Shown: piece by piece, positions 19,367-32,762 of the stretch
Position numbering within the stretch: position 1 is the stretch's first letter
How the letters are laid out: the number at the start of each line of letters is the position of its first letter
Assembly: GCF_022539505.1 (NCBI RefSeq)
Contig: NC_061514.1
Span: 42,892,869 to 42,956,868 of the forward strand
From: Lolium rigidum
Lineage: Eukaryota; Streptophyta; Magnoliopsida; Poales; Poaceae
DNA: 64,000 bases
Direction: 5' to 3'
Program-made: the position numbers and the translations under genes
Notes under the pieces: generated by a model
Database searches by the model: none
What the model was told of the DNA's origin: nothing
What the model saw: the letters and a program-made list of their open reading frames with translations, nothing else

Positions 19367-22290
19367 GGTGCCTTGCTCTTGTAGAGCTTTGCATTAGGGT
19401 GGTTTGCATGAATATTAGCTTGCCTTGAGTGGGGTAGTGATCAAAGTTCTCTTCCTCCTCCTGAGAGTAGCCCTCCTCCTCCTGATACTCCTCGGTACTA
19501 GCGTCTATACACGAATACGAGGTATACAATCACCAAACAAAACTTACCTGCTATACTAAACACACCAAAGGTTCACACAAGCTTATTCTAGCATCACATC
19601 ATTCATAGCATGGTGATTGACTTTGTTTTCTTTTAAATAAAAATAATTTCCTCTCATTACAATTATTGATTTGGTTTGCTATTTAATTCTTTGGAGAAAA
19701 TAATTTCCTCTCATTGAATCTTATTAAGATTTAATCTCCTCAAATAATAATAAGGTATGAATATATATTGACCAAGGTCAACACTTCATATCTATTATTT
19801 GGGAGTATGATTTAAATGAGGTGCTACACCTCATGCATTTTAATAATAGCATGGTAATGATTTAATATCACTAAGTAATAAAATATGAGGTTCATTATAC
19901 TAAGGTCATTACCTCTTATTGAATTACTTAGGATCAAGATTTAAATGAGAGAGTAGCTCTCATACTATTTAAATAAATTAATTCAAATGAGTTAAATGGA
20001 CTAGAAATGGCCACATAGCCATTATTTTGCTTTAGTCCATGATCATATACACAACTATGCTATCTTTTTGTAGAAACAATTAGAGTATGTCAAATGTGAT
20101 TTATGAGAGTTGGAATCAACTCAAAATCACTTATGGTTGAATTTTAAATAAAGTTTGAAGTTTGAAAAGGCCATGCCTTGTTATTTTTGCTATTTGAGTT
20201 CTACAATGAATCTGAGGGTGAGACCTATGTGGTTGCTTAGACCTTTTTCCAGGCTTTCCAAATATATAAAGTTCACAAAATTTGGTTTAGCCGATTTGAA
20301 ACTATTTAAGTTTTTGCAAAGCATCTGCAAGCAATTCAAATAATTCACAAATTTGATTTCAAACTGCTGGGTTTAGGCGGGAAAGGAAATTGGGCCGCAG
20401 CGGGGAAAAGAAGTTGGGCCGGCCCACTTCGCGTCTAGCGCGAGCAGGCCGCCTGACATGGTGGGTTCCACCAGTCAGCGAATCATAACAGGCGAAGGGG
20501 TATGGGCGAGCATGGGACGTTGGATTAGAAATGGATCTAACGGCGCACGAGTATCGTCGTCTCCAACGAGAGGCCGTGGCTCTGGCGGCGAGGGTGGGGG
20601 TCGGAGAGCCTACCGGTGCTCCGGCGGTCGACGGCGAGGTGCGCGGCGACGTTGGCGAGGATGACGAGTCGACTGGTACAGGCGGCGGCGCTCGGGGAAG
20701 CTCCAATCGACGGCGAGGATCTCTGTGTACTGGCAGGCTCCGGCGACGAATTGGCGATGCTCCGGTGCTAATGTGGCTAATTGACTGGTCGTTGAGAAGC
20801 AAGGATGGGAGGAGAATGAGGTGCTGTGAAGAGTTGGGGTGCGGGAGAGCTCTATTTATAGAATCGTGAGGGTGCTGCGGGTGCTGAGGAAGGTCGGGCA
20901 TGGCGCGGCGTCTCCGGTGCTCGAAAGGCCAAGGCGAGGACGTCACTCGATTGGCAGCAGCATGGCGATGCTCAACGTCTCTCTGGCGCTGCAAAAGCGT
21001 GACAAGATCGATCGGGCGCGTGCAATGACTGCCACGGTACTGGCGGCAACACGTCGACGAGGACGACGGTGACGGTGCACGCGCAGGTGCTTGAGGATGT
21101 CTACGGGCTAGAGGTTGCAGTGGAGAAGCTCGATGCAGAGGGAGAGGCGTAGGGGAGGACGGAGGCGACTGGACGAGCTGCCGCTCTGGCGCGTCCAGTA
21201 CGCGGTGAGCGTGCATACTGGCGTGCACTGGGCGTGCTGGGCACGCTCTGGCCTGGCCAATGCCAGCCTCGCGCGAGCTCGAGCCGTGCAGGGTGATGAT
21301 CAGCAGGGTCAGGTGATTCTCCAGGACAAGGTTAAAGGGAGAGAGGAGGCTCGGAGAGGTTGAGTGCATGAGGGCCAGCATGGTGCACGGCATGGCACTG
21401 TTTTGCTCTCCACAGACTTTAATCATCAAAGGCTTGTCCTTGGCTCGATGCAGGAGAGGTAGAGGGACAATGATCATCTCTGATCAAAGGAGATTTAGTC
21501 TCAAAACTGTTGTGTAATAGAGTGTGTGTGTAAACCAGAATTTTGCCTGCCAAGTGCTCGATGAAATGGCCGCATGAAGAAAATGTTCAAATCTTTCAAT
21601 TCTTTTTGGTGGAGTTGATTTGAGTAATATATGGAGTAGAGTGGTGGTGGTGGTGTGAAATTTGGTGCTGGTTTGCAAAGTTTCAAAAAGTGGATGATCT
21701 ACACTTTGTTTCAAAGTTGCAACTTGTCTCATTTATATTGGTCAAACTAGGCAGAGTCAACCTTGGTGGTCAACACAAGAAATGTTCATCTTGATATGGT
21801 CTTGGATGAAGTGGAAAGAAAAGAGAGGTGTTAGTTTAAGAATCTGCCACACTAGGGGCTCAAAGTGGGCATGATGTTATAAAAGTGCAAATTGACCATT
21901 ATCATATGTGGATGAAATTTGCAATTTCCTTTGGTTTGATTTGTGTTTCTTTGTTGCAAAAGTGTCTGTTATTGATATATTAGTGTTTCACAAGCAATGG
22001 CACAAGCCATGGTGGCCTTGGTTAAAGATTTGCATATTTGGTTATAGGTGTATGTGAGTGAAAATGGTATTTTCCTATTTTCTTTATTTCTCTCCTTTTG
22101 GGGTTCTAAGAGCATGTAATAGGGTTTAAGTATATTTGATCATCCCACAACACTCATCATGGTAATGGCACACAAGAATGCATGAACACTATGTCTATCA
22201 CTATATGCAAAATAAAAGTTTTTTGTTAGTTCCAAATTTTGAGCATTTGAATTCTTTGTCTTTATTGATTTGAAAACTTGGGATGTTACA
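19367..22290 (-). repeat. LTR-like sequence of an unidentified retrotransposon, minus orientation
   Basis: The plus strand ends GGGATGTTACA at 22290, that is TGTAACATCCC on the minus strand, a common grass LTR start. A GC-rich block (20375-21370) contains TATAAATA on the minus strand (palindromic tctatttataga, 20851-20862), placed as for an LTR promoter with a GC-rich transcribed leader. A 372-codon minus-strand opening over this block is Pro/Arg/Ser-rich without domains. The left boundary near 19367 is a guess and the family is not identified. Confidence 0.4.
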
Positions 22291-24072
22291 GCCCAAGGCC
22301 TTAGAAGACGGAGCATCAAGTTCCCGAAAGGGTGGAGCCGTCGCTGCCGATGTCATCGTAATCTCTGACGATGAGGAGGACGTTTAGTGTGCAGTGATTG
22401 CAGTGAGCACATACTCACTACTACTGAATGAGGAGTAGTATTAATTGATTAGGTAGCCGTGCATTCAATACTTAATATTAACTTGTAATGTGTAAAGTTA
22501 GTGATCTTTTTTAATAAGTAGCTAGGAAACCATGTTTGATTAGATCCCTTCCGGCATATAACCAAATATTACAAACTATGTTTCTTTATGCATCATCCAA
22601 CAAAAGTGTGTGATGCACCACATCACACACAATTGATCTTTAAGCAACCATGTGCGATGCACCACATTACACAATTGGTCCTTAAGAAACCATGTGCGAT
22701 GCACCACATCACACGTGATTGATCTTTAAACAACCGTGTGTGAAGTGTCTCATCGCACACAATTTACTTCTAGCAGACCGTGTGGAAACATGAATGCCCA
22801 TTACAACCCATCCTACCTAACTCTGCCCTCTCCCGGTATATATTTGGACCACCAGTGCGACCACCACTCCAGTCGATAGCCGCCTCACTTATTTTAGATC
22901 TGCCACCCGGAATATCACTTGGTCGGCAAGGCGGAAGAGAGACCTTCTGGGAGGCCTTCGTCGCTGCAATGCCGATGACCTCCCCGACGGACCTGCAACA
23001 GTTGCCTCATGAATCTCCGGGCGGTCGAACACCAGTCATCCCGGCTCATCATCACCCTCCACCGTGGCAACCGCCAGCCGTATTGTCTCCGTCGAGAAGG
23101 TATACATATGTACCAAACTTTTAACTCCTATGTATGGTTCAGATCTGCGGTGTGTGTTGTATCTTAATGCATTTTACCAGATGTATATCTAAGATATGTA
23201 TGGATAGGATGTGTATTTACCGGTTCTATATTTGTAGAAAGGATTACTAAATCTATATACATGTGTTAGATATCTTGTATTTGTAGCATTAAATCTTTCA
23301 TGGCTTGTGAGGCTTTCCTCTCCCTTCGCTCCTAAATCTTTCATGGAAAATTGGAGCGAAGGGAGATGGTTGCCTCAGTACATTTTGCCTTGCTAGTTTA
23401 GCTGGCGATCTCTGCTTCATGCAGTTGGATGCGTATTTATGGTAAGTCCACTAATCATTTGAGTTGCGCTAATTTGCAGGAATTGCACTTCACTTGAAAA
23501 AGTTCACCATTTCACTTCACTTGAGGAAATCAACAACTATGAAGTGGCAAAGACGCAACTAAGAAGACATGTAATTATATACTTCGTATATCTGTTGTAT
23601 AGCTAGCCGTGTTACCTTGTCCAAATGCTTGTGAATGTGGTGGATGTACTATGCAATCAATATAATTGATATCATATTGTGTGTTGTTGGTGCATCTTGT
23701 CATATATACATTTGAATGCAAAGTTAGGTTATGTGCTATTGGGAACATCTAAGTAATATTTGTTGCATAGATAAACTGTCCGTGATGCTTGCTAAAATCA
23801 TACGGCTGGCTTACACAAACTTGCATCATCTCTGCTGAACGCATACGCCTAAATTAAAAACAACGTGTGTGATCTTCATGTTTGCTGACGGTTAAGCTTA
23901 AGGCACTGTGTGTCCTATCGCACACGGTTCCTTGCACACAACCGTTTGAGATAGGGCAAGCCGTCCGTGTGCGTTGTTGAGAGGGATCGCCCACCCTTGC
24001 ATAGTGACGGTTGGGTTTATCGTATCCGATAGGCCGTTTCAGCCGTGTACAACCACCCGATCTGTACTAGTG
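22291..24072. mobile_element. Right end of a second CACTA transposon
   Basis: It ends tctgtactagtg at 24072, which reads CACTAGTACAGA inwards. Subterminal motifs related to gtgtgatgcaccacatcacaca occur at 22600-22770 and cgcacacggtt/aaccgt motifs at 23860-24040. A short coding-looking end (22300-22387) reads VIVISDDEEDV then stop and may be the last codons of an element gene. The left side is cut at 22290 by the LTR-like sequence. Confidence 0.65.
22300..22387 (+). pseudogene. Possible 3' end of a CACTA-encoded gene
   Basis: About 30 codons ending in an acidic tail (ISDDEEDV) and TAG at 22385-22387. Only position inside the CACTA element and the acidic tail support it; the rest of the gene is absent. 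Confidence 0.3.
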
Positions 24073-24999
24073 GGTACTCAAGGATGCCTATACATATCTA
24101 CCTCGCCAAAGGTCACTTGCCGAAGAAAAACCTGGTGCGTGGTACTATTTCTTGAAACCCAATATATCCTCCAAGGTCTCCATGGAGTGTAGCGATGAAC
24201 TGATGCACTCGACATGTCCATACTTCCTTCAAACCCAAAATGTCGTGCACGCCAGCTCCTTGGGCCAAGCAAACTGACGAACACAGTCAGCAGATGACAC
24301 AACGGAGAATAACTATACCTTAGGAATGAAGGCGGACGTTCATTTGAAATCAGAGACATGTCCGCTAGCTATCTATCTCTATCGATCCTACGTGATCACC
24401 CAGTTACATACTCGTAGTTCTTAGCTAATTTTTTACATGCAACTAATCATTGTGGACTGTCCGCTATATCCGCCAGACCGTCCACTTGCATCCATAGCTA
24501 ATAGAAACGATTCTTGAAGAAAATCTCCTACCACGTACTGTAGCTTTTTGTCTCCTTATCCTTTTTCTGGTGCATCTCATTTCTACATGGCACCGCATGA
24601 TGATGCATCATACATTCGTGTGCCGGCAACACTTATTACATGTTGACCATTTCTGTGCAAATTAGAACCATCTAAAAATATCCATGGGTCGAGTTGGGAG
24701 CATATAGCGTGGGAACACATATGAAAACGGTATGGTAGAATGAATATGAAAAGGGATGCAGTGGTTGACAAGTGGTCGCCTTTTATATTGGTTATATTAG
24801 ATGATAGTACTACATCATAGGTTAAGCAGCAGATGTATTTATAATGCTACATGCATGAATATTCAACACTTGCTTCAAATCATTTTTCCTAAGATCTTTA
24901 TGTTGCATAGCGTGCCTTATCTGCCATTTTATGGTTGCCCTTTGATCTAACTAGTGTACTTATTAAAACGCTGCGTACCCTACCAGTGCACATGTATAA
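24073..24999. other. Unassigned sequence between CACTA end and Helitron
   Basis: No gene seen. The first 100 bases (actcaaggatgcc, then tatttcttgaaa) resemble 34128-34212, so this is part of a diverged dispersed repeat. The Helitron is inserted at 24999/25000. Confidence 0.4.
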
Positions 25000-25229
25000 T
25001 CTCTACTATATTAAATAGCTAGAGGTGATGTCCTATGGTACGTCCCAGTCTCCCATCTCGAATCGAAAATAAAACCGCACAGTTCCTGTCCCGCATGCCA
25101 CGTTTACATAAGAAAACGGAATAAACCAGGCACAAAACCGGCTGATGGAAACGACCAAGCAGGTCACCACCCACGCACGGTCTTTGACCTCTCGTCCCGC
25201 ACAGCCAAAACGAAAAAAAATCCCCCTGA

Positions 25230-25885
25230 TTGATTCCTAGCCTTGCGCCGCCTCTCTCCGGCCCTCCTCTCTCCACCGTCAGGCGCGCCGCCTCTCCCCG
25301 GCCCCCCCTCTCCGCCGTCAGGCTCGCCGCATCGCCGATGCCTCCTTCTCCGTTTCCCAAGTTTACTGGCCCATCCCCATCCGCTCCGCCTCCATCTGCC
25401 ATGGTTTGCTGGAAACTACCGGTCAGCTCAGCTATGGCAACTGCCGATGCCGATCGTGGAGCATGTCGATCGTGCTGCTTGTGTTGGTTACTTCCTCCAC
25501 CAATACAAAAGGTACGAGCCCTCATGTTCTCCTACTGCCGCACGACCATTGGCTCAAATCCTCCAATCTTTCTCCCCTCTCCAGTCGGCATCAGGAGCTC
25601 GCCGCGCCCGGGCTTCACGGTGGTGACGATGCTGGCGTCTACGTGTTCCTGTATAACACGCCCGATGCATACAAGTCCAACTTCATGCTGGTCACCCTAA
25701 GAGTGTTCTGTCCGGAGTCCATCGAGGCACATTTTGCTGCTATTTAGTAGAGTCTTCATCTAATTCTTCTGGTTTCTTGCGCCGTACAGAAATCGAAGCT
25801 ATCGAGCCTGGAAAGCCGGAAACGAGAGCCAACACCAACTGCGTCCAGAAGGTTTGAACTTGTGGCTTTGTGTGCTCATAGGTTC
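25230..25885 (+). pseudogene. GC-rich captured gene fragment 1 in the Helitron
   Basis: A Pro/Ser-rich opening from 25230 runs to about 25745, followed by an intron-like stretch ending in gccgtacag (25788-25796) and an exon-like segment to about 25856. No domain is recognised; reading in several frames gives only composition-driven peptides. It could be the first exons of an unknown gene. A diverged copy of its 3' part lies at 27068-27235. Confidence 0.35.
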
Positions 25886-26403
25886 GGTCGGCTTGTTTTT
25901 TTGTTGGACGACCTATGTGTGCAATTGCAACTTGCAAGCCTGCGATACTTTTGTTTAATCACCCGTAGAGTTCCTATAGATCAGGTTAACATGTAGTTGT
26001 CTATTATACATGGTTTCCTACTAGAAGAACATAATGGAAATATAACTTGTATTTACTTGTAGGATGTTGTCTTGTATTTACTTGTAGATTTCCCATAGAG
26101 AAGCAGCCTACAACAAGTGCTTGAATAGCTTTTTTTTATATTGTCTCCCTCTCTGTATTTGAATACTGATCCGCATATATTTTGCCTTTGCTTGGTGTCT
26201 AGGTAGTTTTCAGTAGTAGGTTCAAAGGCGTGTGCAAATTCCCTGTCCCTCTTTATAGTAGTAGAGATTTTTTCCAGCCGTTCTATACAAAGTGACACCA
26301 TGCCGAGCTTTATTTGGTGCTGCACTATGTTTTGGTGCATACTGGCAAACCATACATTGAAAAGATTCACTTGACGTTGATACATCAAACTGATATGCTC
26401 ATA

Positions 26404-26671
26404 GCATTGTACAAACTCCAGGTTAAATTGTTTTCTTTCGGTGTGATCAACTACAGCTGTTTAAGCAGATAATAATACGACAACATCATAATCCATAGAT
26501 CACAAAGTTTTATACTGACATGATGTATGTATACTCTGCATCGTACAAATTAAACTCCAGGCTATATTGTTTTGTTTCTATGTGATGCAGTACAAGTGTT
26601 TAAACAGATAAGAATGTGACCACATCGTAATCGATAGATCACAAAATTTTATACTGATATGATGTATCTAC
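26404..26671. repeat. 134-bp tandem duplication in the Helitron
   Basis: gcattgtacaaactccagg (26404) and gcatcgtacaaattaaactc (26538) begin two copies, each continuing through a gtttaa-cagataa block, tagatcacaaa and tactga-atgatgta. The copies are about 85 percent alike by eye and contain no frame. Confidence 0.75.
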
Positions 26672-27067
26672 GCTCTGAAATAGTTTGGAAGACGGCCATG
26701 TCAGACTTTTTTATCCAATGAATTTATCTGGAGTACGTTGCGCGAGCATGCTTTTTTTCTTCTTTATATGATATATTATTTTTAAAAGATTACTATTTCA
26801 GACCATATGATTATTGTTCTGGTATTTGATATCGATGGTATCTGCTTTTATATCCCAGGTTGCGAAGGAGGTGGATGAGTTCTTGGTGGAGTGTAATCTG
26901 AGTAATTCACCCCTCTTTATTTGGTGATTCTTTGTTAATTTTTTACCTGAAACTTTATATGTCAGTGGTTGTATTTAAATTTTTTTTTTTTGGAAAACCT
27001 ATATTTAGGAACCATGAGGTTTGGATGAACCATTCAGTGTTCTGGCCAGAGGTTGTGGATCCCTAAA

Positions 27068-27235
27068 ATTTGCTGCTATTTAGCCTTCATCAATTTCTTG
27101 TGATTTTCTGTGTTGTACAGAACTCGGAGCTACCGGGCTTGGAGAAATTTGGTGCGGTGAGCCAAGACCACCTGCATCTCCGTCAACCTGTCCAGTGGCA
27201 AAGTCACTGCAAACCTCATCTGGAAGGTTCGCCCT
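27068..27235 (+). pseudogene. Diverged copy of captured exon fragment
   Basis: gctgctatttagccttcat, then ttgtacagaactcggagctac, parallels 25734-25810 (gctgctatttagtagag, then ccgtacagaaatcgaagcta), giving an intron end and exon start in both. The two copies lie 1.34 kb apart. The putative exon would run to about 27225 (ggaaggttc). Product unknown. Confidence 0.4.
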
Positions 27236-29392
27236 TATGTCTTTGTGTGTGGTTAATGAGAATGGAAGTGCGTATTTTTTGCGCTTCGATAGGATAAATT
27301 TTCTTCTACCTATGTTGTGTTTACTGTTCCTTGGCTTATTACTCAAACTCCTGTGCCTTCATATCTTAGTAATTCCCTGTAACATGTATATTCCATGAAC
27401 TATTGTTCCATCGTATTCTGTATCCAGCCTGGTCACACTTTGAGTGGTGTGCCAAGATGCTCAAAATAAGCTTTTTGATCATGCTAGGCAGAAAGGTAAT
27501 TGCGCTATTCATGTTGCATATGATATGCGTGGCTAAGCTATCTGAACAAACTTGTTGATAACCCCAAACTTTCTTATCTTATGACCAACTGGCCATTTAT
27601 ATATAACTGTTACATCCTAAGATATTCGGTGACCATTTGTATATTTAACAGGACCATTAATTGGTTAAACTGCTCTGCCAGTTATTCATCTTTACCATGT
27701 AAGCTGTCAGCGGTGCCAGGCGTAAGATTTTTCCTATATGGAATTAGCTAGGTTCTTCCTCATTCTGTTACGTGTAAGCCTATATTTTGGATCACCTGAA
27801 AGCACACGATGCACAATATTAGGCTATCCAACAAGCCTGTCAAATTGGTCAAAACATAGTATGTTAAGGTTATTAGCTCAGCACAGGTATCTATGGTGGA
27901 CTAAAACTAAAAAAGAAAAACTTCAACTAACAAGTAGAGATTATCTGTACAGTAATCAAACATAGTCTCAACCTAGAAACTTAGCGCTTCCACAATTGTA
28001 TCTCCCAATTTAACCATGTTAGTAACCCCTATAAGATGACTAAAATGATGTTATTGTTGTCTTGTTGATATCACAACATATTTGTTTCAGGTGATCTTTC
28101 AACCTGGATCATCACCTGGAAAATAAAGAGAACCAAGGTTATTAGTAGAAAATAGAGTTGCAGGTCAGCAAATTTTGATTATCTCATTTTAGCATGGTAA
28201 TCTTGCTCCTGCATATGCTCCCTGCCAACATTTTTTGTAATTTGTCTTCCACATATTTTTGAACTTCTGCTTAGATGAAGGTATTTGGTTGTGGTACACA
28301 CTTTGTATCGTGTGAATGCCCAGTTTTCATGCATTTCTCGGGGCAGTGAGGTTTTCCATGGCAGTGCACAACGTTTTCTATCTTTACTATTATGCGGTTA
28401 CTCCATAGTTTTTCATCTCTGGTGAATATCATTCAAGCTTCTAAAATGTCTGTGCATGATATAGTGGAAAACTCAGAGCAAACTAGATCATGAAAAACAC
28501 ATTCTTCTGTACATGTGGATTTAGGAAAAAGAGAACTCTGCTTGTACATGTTCGTTAGCAGTCTAGCTTGGATGATTCATCAAAAAAAATCTATCAACAT
28601 ATGGCAACTTTACTTGTAATTAAAACTTGATCCTAAATAAGCAGCTAATAGTGCACTTCCTGTAGTACATACCTCCTAAATTGTAAGAATACAATACAGC
28701 AAACCTTTGGTAACCTCTGCTTATTTTAGCATCAGATCCTTTGATAACCTAAAATATTACTCTCTAAGTGTGTGTGAATGTAAAGTTAATGGGTTAACAC
28801 ATGTTGCTCAGTGAGTGATTACACTGTAAAGTAGAGCACTACGAATACCTGCGCTAACGTTTGATTATTATCCTTGTTTAGCAGAGTGTGTAGTCAGTAG
28901 CACCCTAGCAAAATTTGGTTTACAGAGTAACTTAATCATAGCGCCCACAATATACACATGGAATTTAAGCATGATGGCATCAGTATTGCTATACTAGACG
29001 CTTGCAGGCGCAACTTTTATCAACTAATAAACGAAGAACTTGCTTATATGCCAATAGTAATGATTTCAGAAAACAGACTGAAAGATGGGTGTAGATAATC
29101 ATCTGACCTACATATTTAATTATTTTGCTGCTGCCATGATATCTTGTCGGTATGTCAACTAAAATGGAGTTGAGAATTCTAAATAGTGCTTTCCTATTTA
29201 GGAAAACTTATTGTTTGTCGAGCATATGTCCGTAAGTATGCCACAAATAAATTAGTGAAAATTGATAAATTGTTTTTAGTGGACAGAGTGATGGAAACAT
29301 GCAACATTAGTTGTCCAAGAAAAAAGCTCTAGATTTGTTACATATTTCCATATTGACATTTTTGTTACATGTTTCCATTTGTCATGCAGCCA

Positions 29393-29626
29393 ACGGTTTG
29401 AAGTGAGTGCATCGGAATGATATCCTTCTTAGCATCGGCAGACACGTGTACGTCGAGGGCTGAAAGATATGCTGGAACCGTGGCCTTCATGGCTACTCTT
29501 GGGCATCCCTACGAGCCGGATTCCCCATCCATGAAACAGACACTTCATGCTTTGATGATTGATGATGACCGACTTCATGGGGGAAATATCGCGTATGCGG
29601 CTGGAGTATGCTTGCTGCGCTGGTAA
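29393..29626 (+). pseudogene. Captured fragment of unknown gene in the Helitron
   Basis: A 69-codon opening from 29417 has ordinary amino-acid composition (MATLGHPYEPDSPSMKQTL) unlike the low-complexity frames nearby, and stops at a tggtaag that could be a splice donor. I recognise no family. Confidence 0.3.
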
Positions 29627-30689
29627 GTGATGCCCTAAAACCAAGCCATGAGCTCGCTTCTTAGCCCTCACCAGATGGTAAATGTTTAGGTGTCTTTCCT
29701 AAAAAGCCGTTTTTCTTTTCTGCAGCTACTATCCACCATGAAGAAGAGAAGAATATGATGGAACTGTTAACCACCACTTCGCATGATCCCAACCGAGGAG
29801 AATGAGCGCTCAATGGTGTGACAATACACGCTGGAGAAGTTATAGTGGTAGTGAGAAGTGTTGGGGCGAAATGATAATCTATGTCTTGCGAGCTGATCAT
29901 CTATCTGTTGTAAGCTCAGTGCTCAAATCAGCAACTGTTTTTAGTCATCATGTATTGATGTCTTATCACGTTTCCTACCTATGGTTGGAGCATGAGAATC
30001 AGAAATATTTTTTTATTTCATCAACTCGGAGAATTGGTGACATTCTACCAAACTTTACATGCAAAACATGGTATGAGTAATGTGCCCATTTTTTCTGGTC
30101 GTGTGAATCGATGAATTATAGAAACTGACAGTGTTATAGTCCTAAAATCAAATCATACAGAAAATTGTCAGTCTACAATAATTATAGACATCCTTTTATA
30201 AATTAGTAATGCTATATGCTAATCTTCCTCATGTTTATTTGTGCCTCCATTTCTTTCTCATGATTATATTTTTTAGTTTACCAGATAAACACGCTCTTTT
30301 TCGTGTAAATATCAATTAAGATGGGAAGGAACGCATAAGATCACGAAACATACATCCTTTTTTATACATGCTAAATATGAGTTTTAAATTTATCTCGGTG
30401 TATTTTCACTTTTGCATGTCATGGTGTTGCCGATAGAACCCACAGATAAAATGTCTTGAAAGAGAAAATAAACTTGAATGCAACGTCTTGTTACATCTCT
30501 GATGACGCCAGCGGAGAGGAACTTGGCGGACAATGCGGTCGACAGCCCGGCCTGGCTGCGACGTTTCAAAGATAAGCGCGCTGTCGAGCTCACGCGGGCG
30601 GCCGACCGCTCGGGCGGCCGCTTCAACACCGTCGGCCGCCGTGCTTGGTGGTACGGCCGCGACGTCGACACCACGCTGCAATATTATGG

Positions 30690-31390
30690 CTTCCGCCAGC
30701 GCGTCCACGGCGACAGGCCATGCGACCCGCTGTACTTCCCGCAGGCGGCGTGCATGGCGCCGGCGGCGCCGACTCTCGAGAGGGCGCCGGAAAGGACCGC
30801 GGCGTCCGGAAGCTCGCGCAGAGGATCGTCGTGAGCCGTCGCTCGCATGCACTCGTCCGCGCCCGCGCCCGCGCCCGCACCTCCTTCCGGAGGCGTCTTC
30901 ATCCATGCCTGCCGCGGGTCCATCACGATCTGCCGGTAGTTCTCGTCGACGGAGCGGCCGACGATGAAGCTCTGGTCGGGGAACTCCTCCGGGACGTTGC
31001 CGAGGTGGAGGGCCGCCTGCGCCTCCATCTCCCACCATTGTTTCTTCTTCACCGGTGGAAGTGGTGGCGAGGCCCCGGTGTCCTCCTCCTTGACGCGGCG
31101 GCAGCGGCCCGACACCGTCGTCCGATGGGCCGGAGCAGAAGACGCGCGCCTCGCCTCGTCGCAGGTGAAGACACCTCCGGAAGGGGGCGCGGGCGTGGCC
31201 GAGCGCGTGCGAGCGATGGCTGATGACGATCCGGTGTGCGACCTTCCGGACGGCGCAGTCCTTTCCGGCGCCCTCTGCAGAGTCGGCGTCGCCGGTGCCA
31301 TGCACGTCGCCTGCGGAAGTATAGCGGGCCGCGTGGCCTGTCACCGTGGATGCGCTGGCGGAAGCCGTACATGATGACCACGGATCCACG
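30690..31390. repeat. Foldback: inverted repeat with arms of about 220 bp
   Basis: The plus strand at 30690-30912 matches the minus strand of 31390-31166. Shared landmarks are ggcttccgccagcgc, acggcgacaggcca, cgccgactct, agggcgccggaaaggac, and cacctcc/gcctccgg near the spacer. Arms are about 85-90 percent alike by eye with a 253-bp spacer. Each arm, read outwards, contains LPDxAVLSGALxRVGxAGAMH, which is weakly F-box-like. A transcript through it would fold back on itself. Confidence 0.75.
30880..31190 (-). pseudogene. Captured coding fragment in the foldback spacer
   Basis: Minus-strand reading through the spacer gives a normal-looking peptide with PPVKKKQWWEMEAQAALHLG, VPEEFPDQSFIVGRSVDEN and QIVMDPRQAWMKTPPEGG. 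It continues into the left arm with the F-box-like motif (RELPDAAVLSGALSRVG). No family is recognised for the spacer peptide. It is the best candidate in this Helitron for exon sequence taken from a host gene. Confidence 0.45.
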
Positions 31391-32762
31391 CATGGTAGTT
31401 CACGAGCTTTGCAAATACATCATGACGATTGATGACGGCAAACTTTTGGAGTAAGCATGTCGATTCAACATGTTATGAATATGACTTGTGATAATATGCA
31501 TCATTATGATTTCATGATTCTTAACATTTGACACACAAGTAGGAATGGGTTTGGAGTTCCAAACCTTATCCTATAGGCTTGAATCTTAAGAAAATCCAGG
31601 AAATACTCAGAGTGGACAGACCCATGGACAATGATTGTTTCAATTTGGAAATACGCATAGTGGCATGCGATGAGATTCTGCAGATGGTAGAAACTGATGT
31701 GCACTACATTGATCTACGTTTTTGTGTAAGTTACTATAATCTCATATTTTCATTCTTATCACTATGTTTCTAAGTACATTAGAAAATGCTCAGACGGTGA
31801 TGGTCGATTCCACCCGAGGTCACAAGTGGCGAGTAAAGCCAAATATTCAATAGTTGGCAACATTATTTGATAGTTGGTCTGGGACACCCTACAAAATCTC
31901 TTCACCTAAATTGCTAAAGATAATTCACTTGCCCAATGTTGTCATCTCTTATGTGTTTCTATTGGTTGTCCCTTTGAAGGGTTACTTCCTTATGCATTCA
32001 TGGGACACTTTAACTTGTTCTCCATTGATAAAGAAGCATCTTCCTTATGCATTCATGATCCTCTTTCGGTGTTTTAATCTCTAGAGAGTAAAATGGTTCG
32101 ATCTCACAACTTGCAATTGAAGTTACAAAGAATTGCAATCTACCTAAGTGACTCACTCGCATTAGCATAACCTGGTTGGGATGCCGATATATTTTCCTAG
32201 CCACGTACATCACCAGTTGGTATTCCAGAAAATCCAGATATGTGAATATCTCTAAAAAATAAACTCAAATGTTTTACTCTGTTTCTTTACTATTCAAATA
32301 ATGATGAGGCATTTTTCCACAGTAATGCGTCTGGTTATTTCGTGTTTTTCATTATGCTCTCATGGAATGGTAAAGAATTGGTTCATCCAATATGCACGGT
32401 GGGTATTTATTATACTTTGCACATTTTTATTGTTTACACGTGAAATGTACATGTTAATAACAAGTATTGTTAAGCAGGATGGTTACGAGTTGCGGAAGAA
32501 CTTTTTGGTACACGTTCTCAAGTGTCATGAAAATGAAGCAGAAGAAAATATCCCTACCATTATACAATAATATTTGAGAAACATCAAGGAGTAGATATTA
32601 GTTGATCAAAAAATTTAGTCGAGTGCTTATTATCTTATTCAAATGCTGTCAGTTATGTCTGTTCTTGAAATATACTTCAAACAAGGTTCTTAGAATATTT
32701 CGTGGATGTAGTTTTATACACATTTTTTATGCATGTATTATATTGAGTTATTGCAAAAAAAT

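Noticed and set aside
20359..21477. 372-codon minus-strand frame
   Set aside because: Pro/Arg/Ser-rich with no conserved motif. It lies over a TATA-containing GC-rich LTR-like block, so composition explains it.
30406..31389. 327-codon minus-strand frame across the Helitron foldback
   Set aside because: It runs through both arms and the spacer in a different frame from the plausible peptide, and is Arg/Ala-rich. Treated as a shadow.
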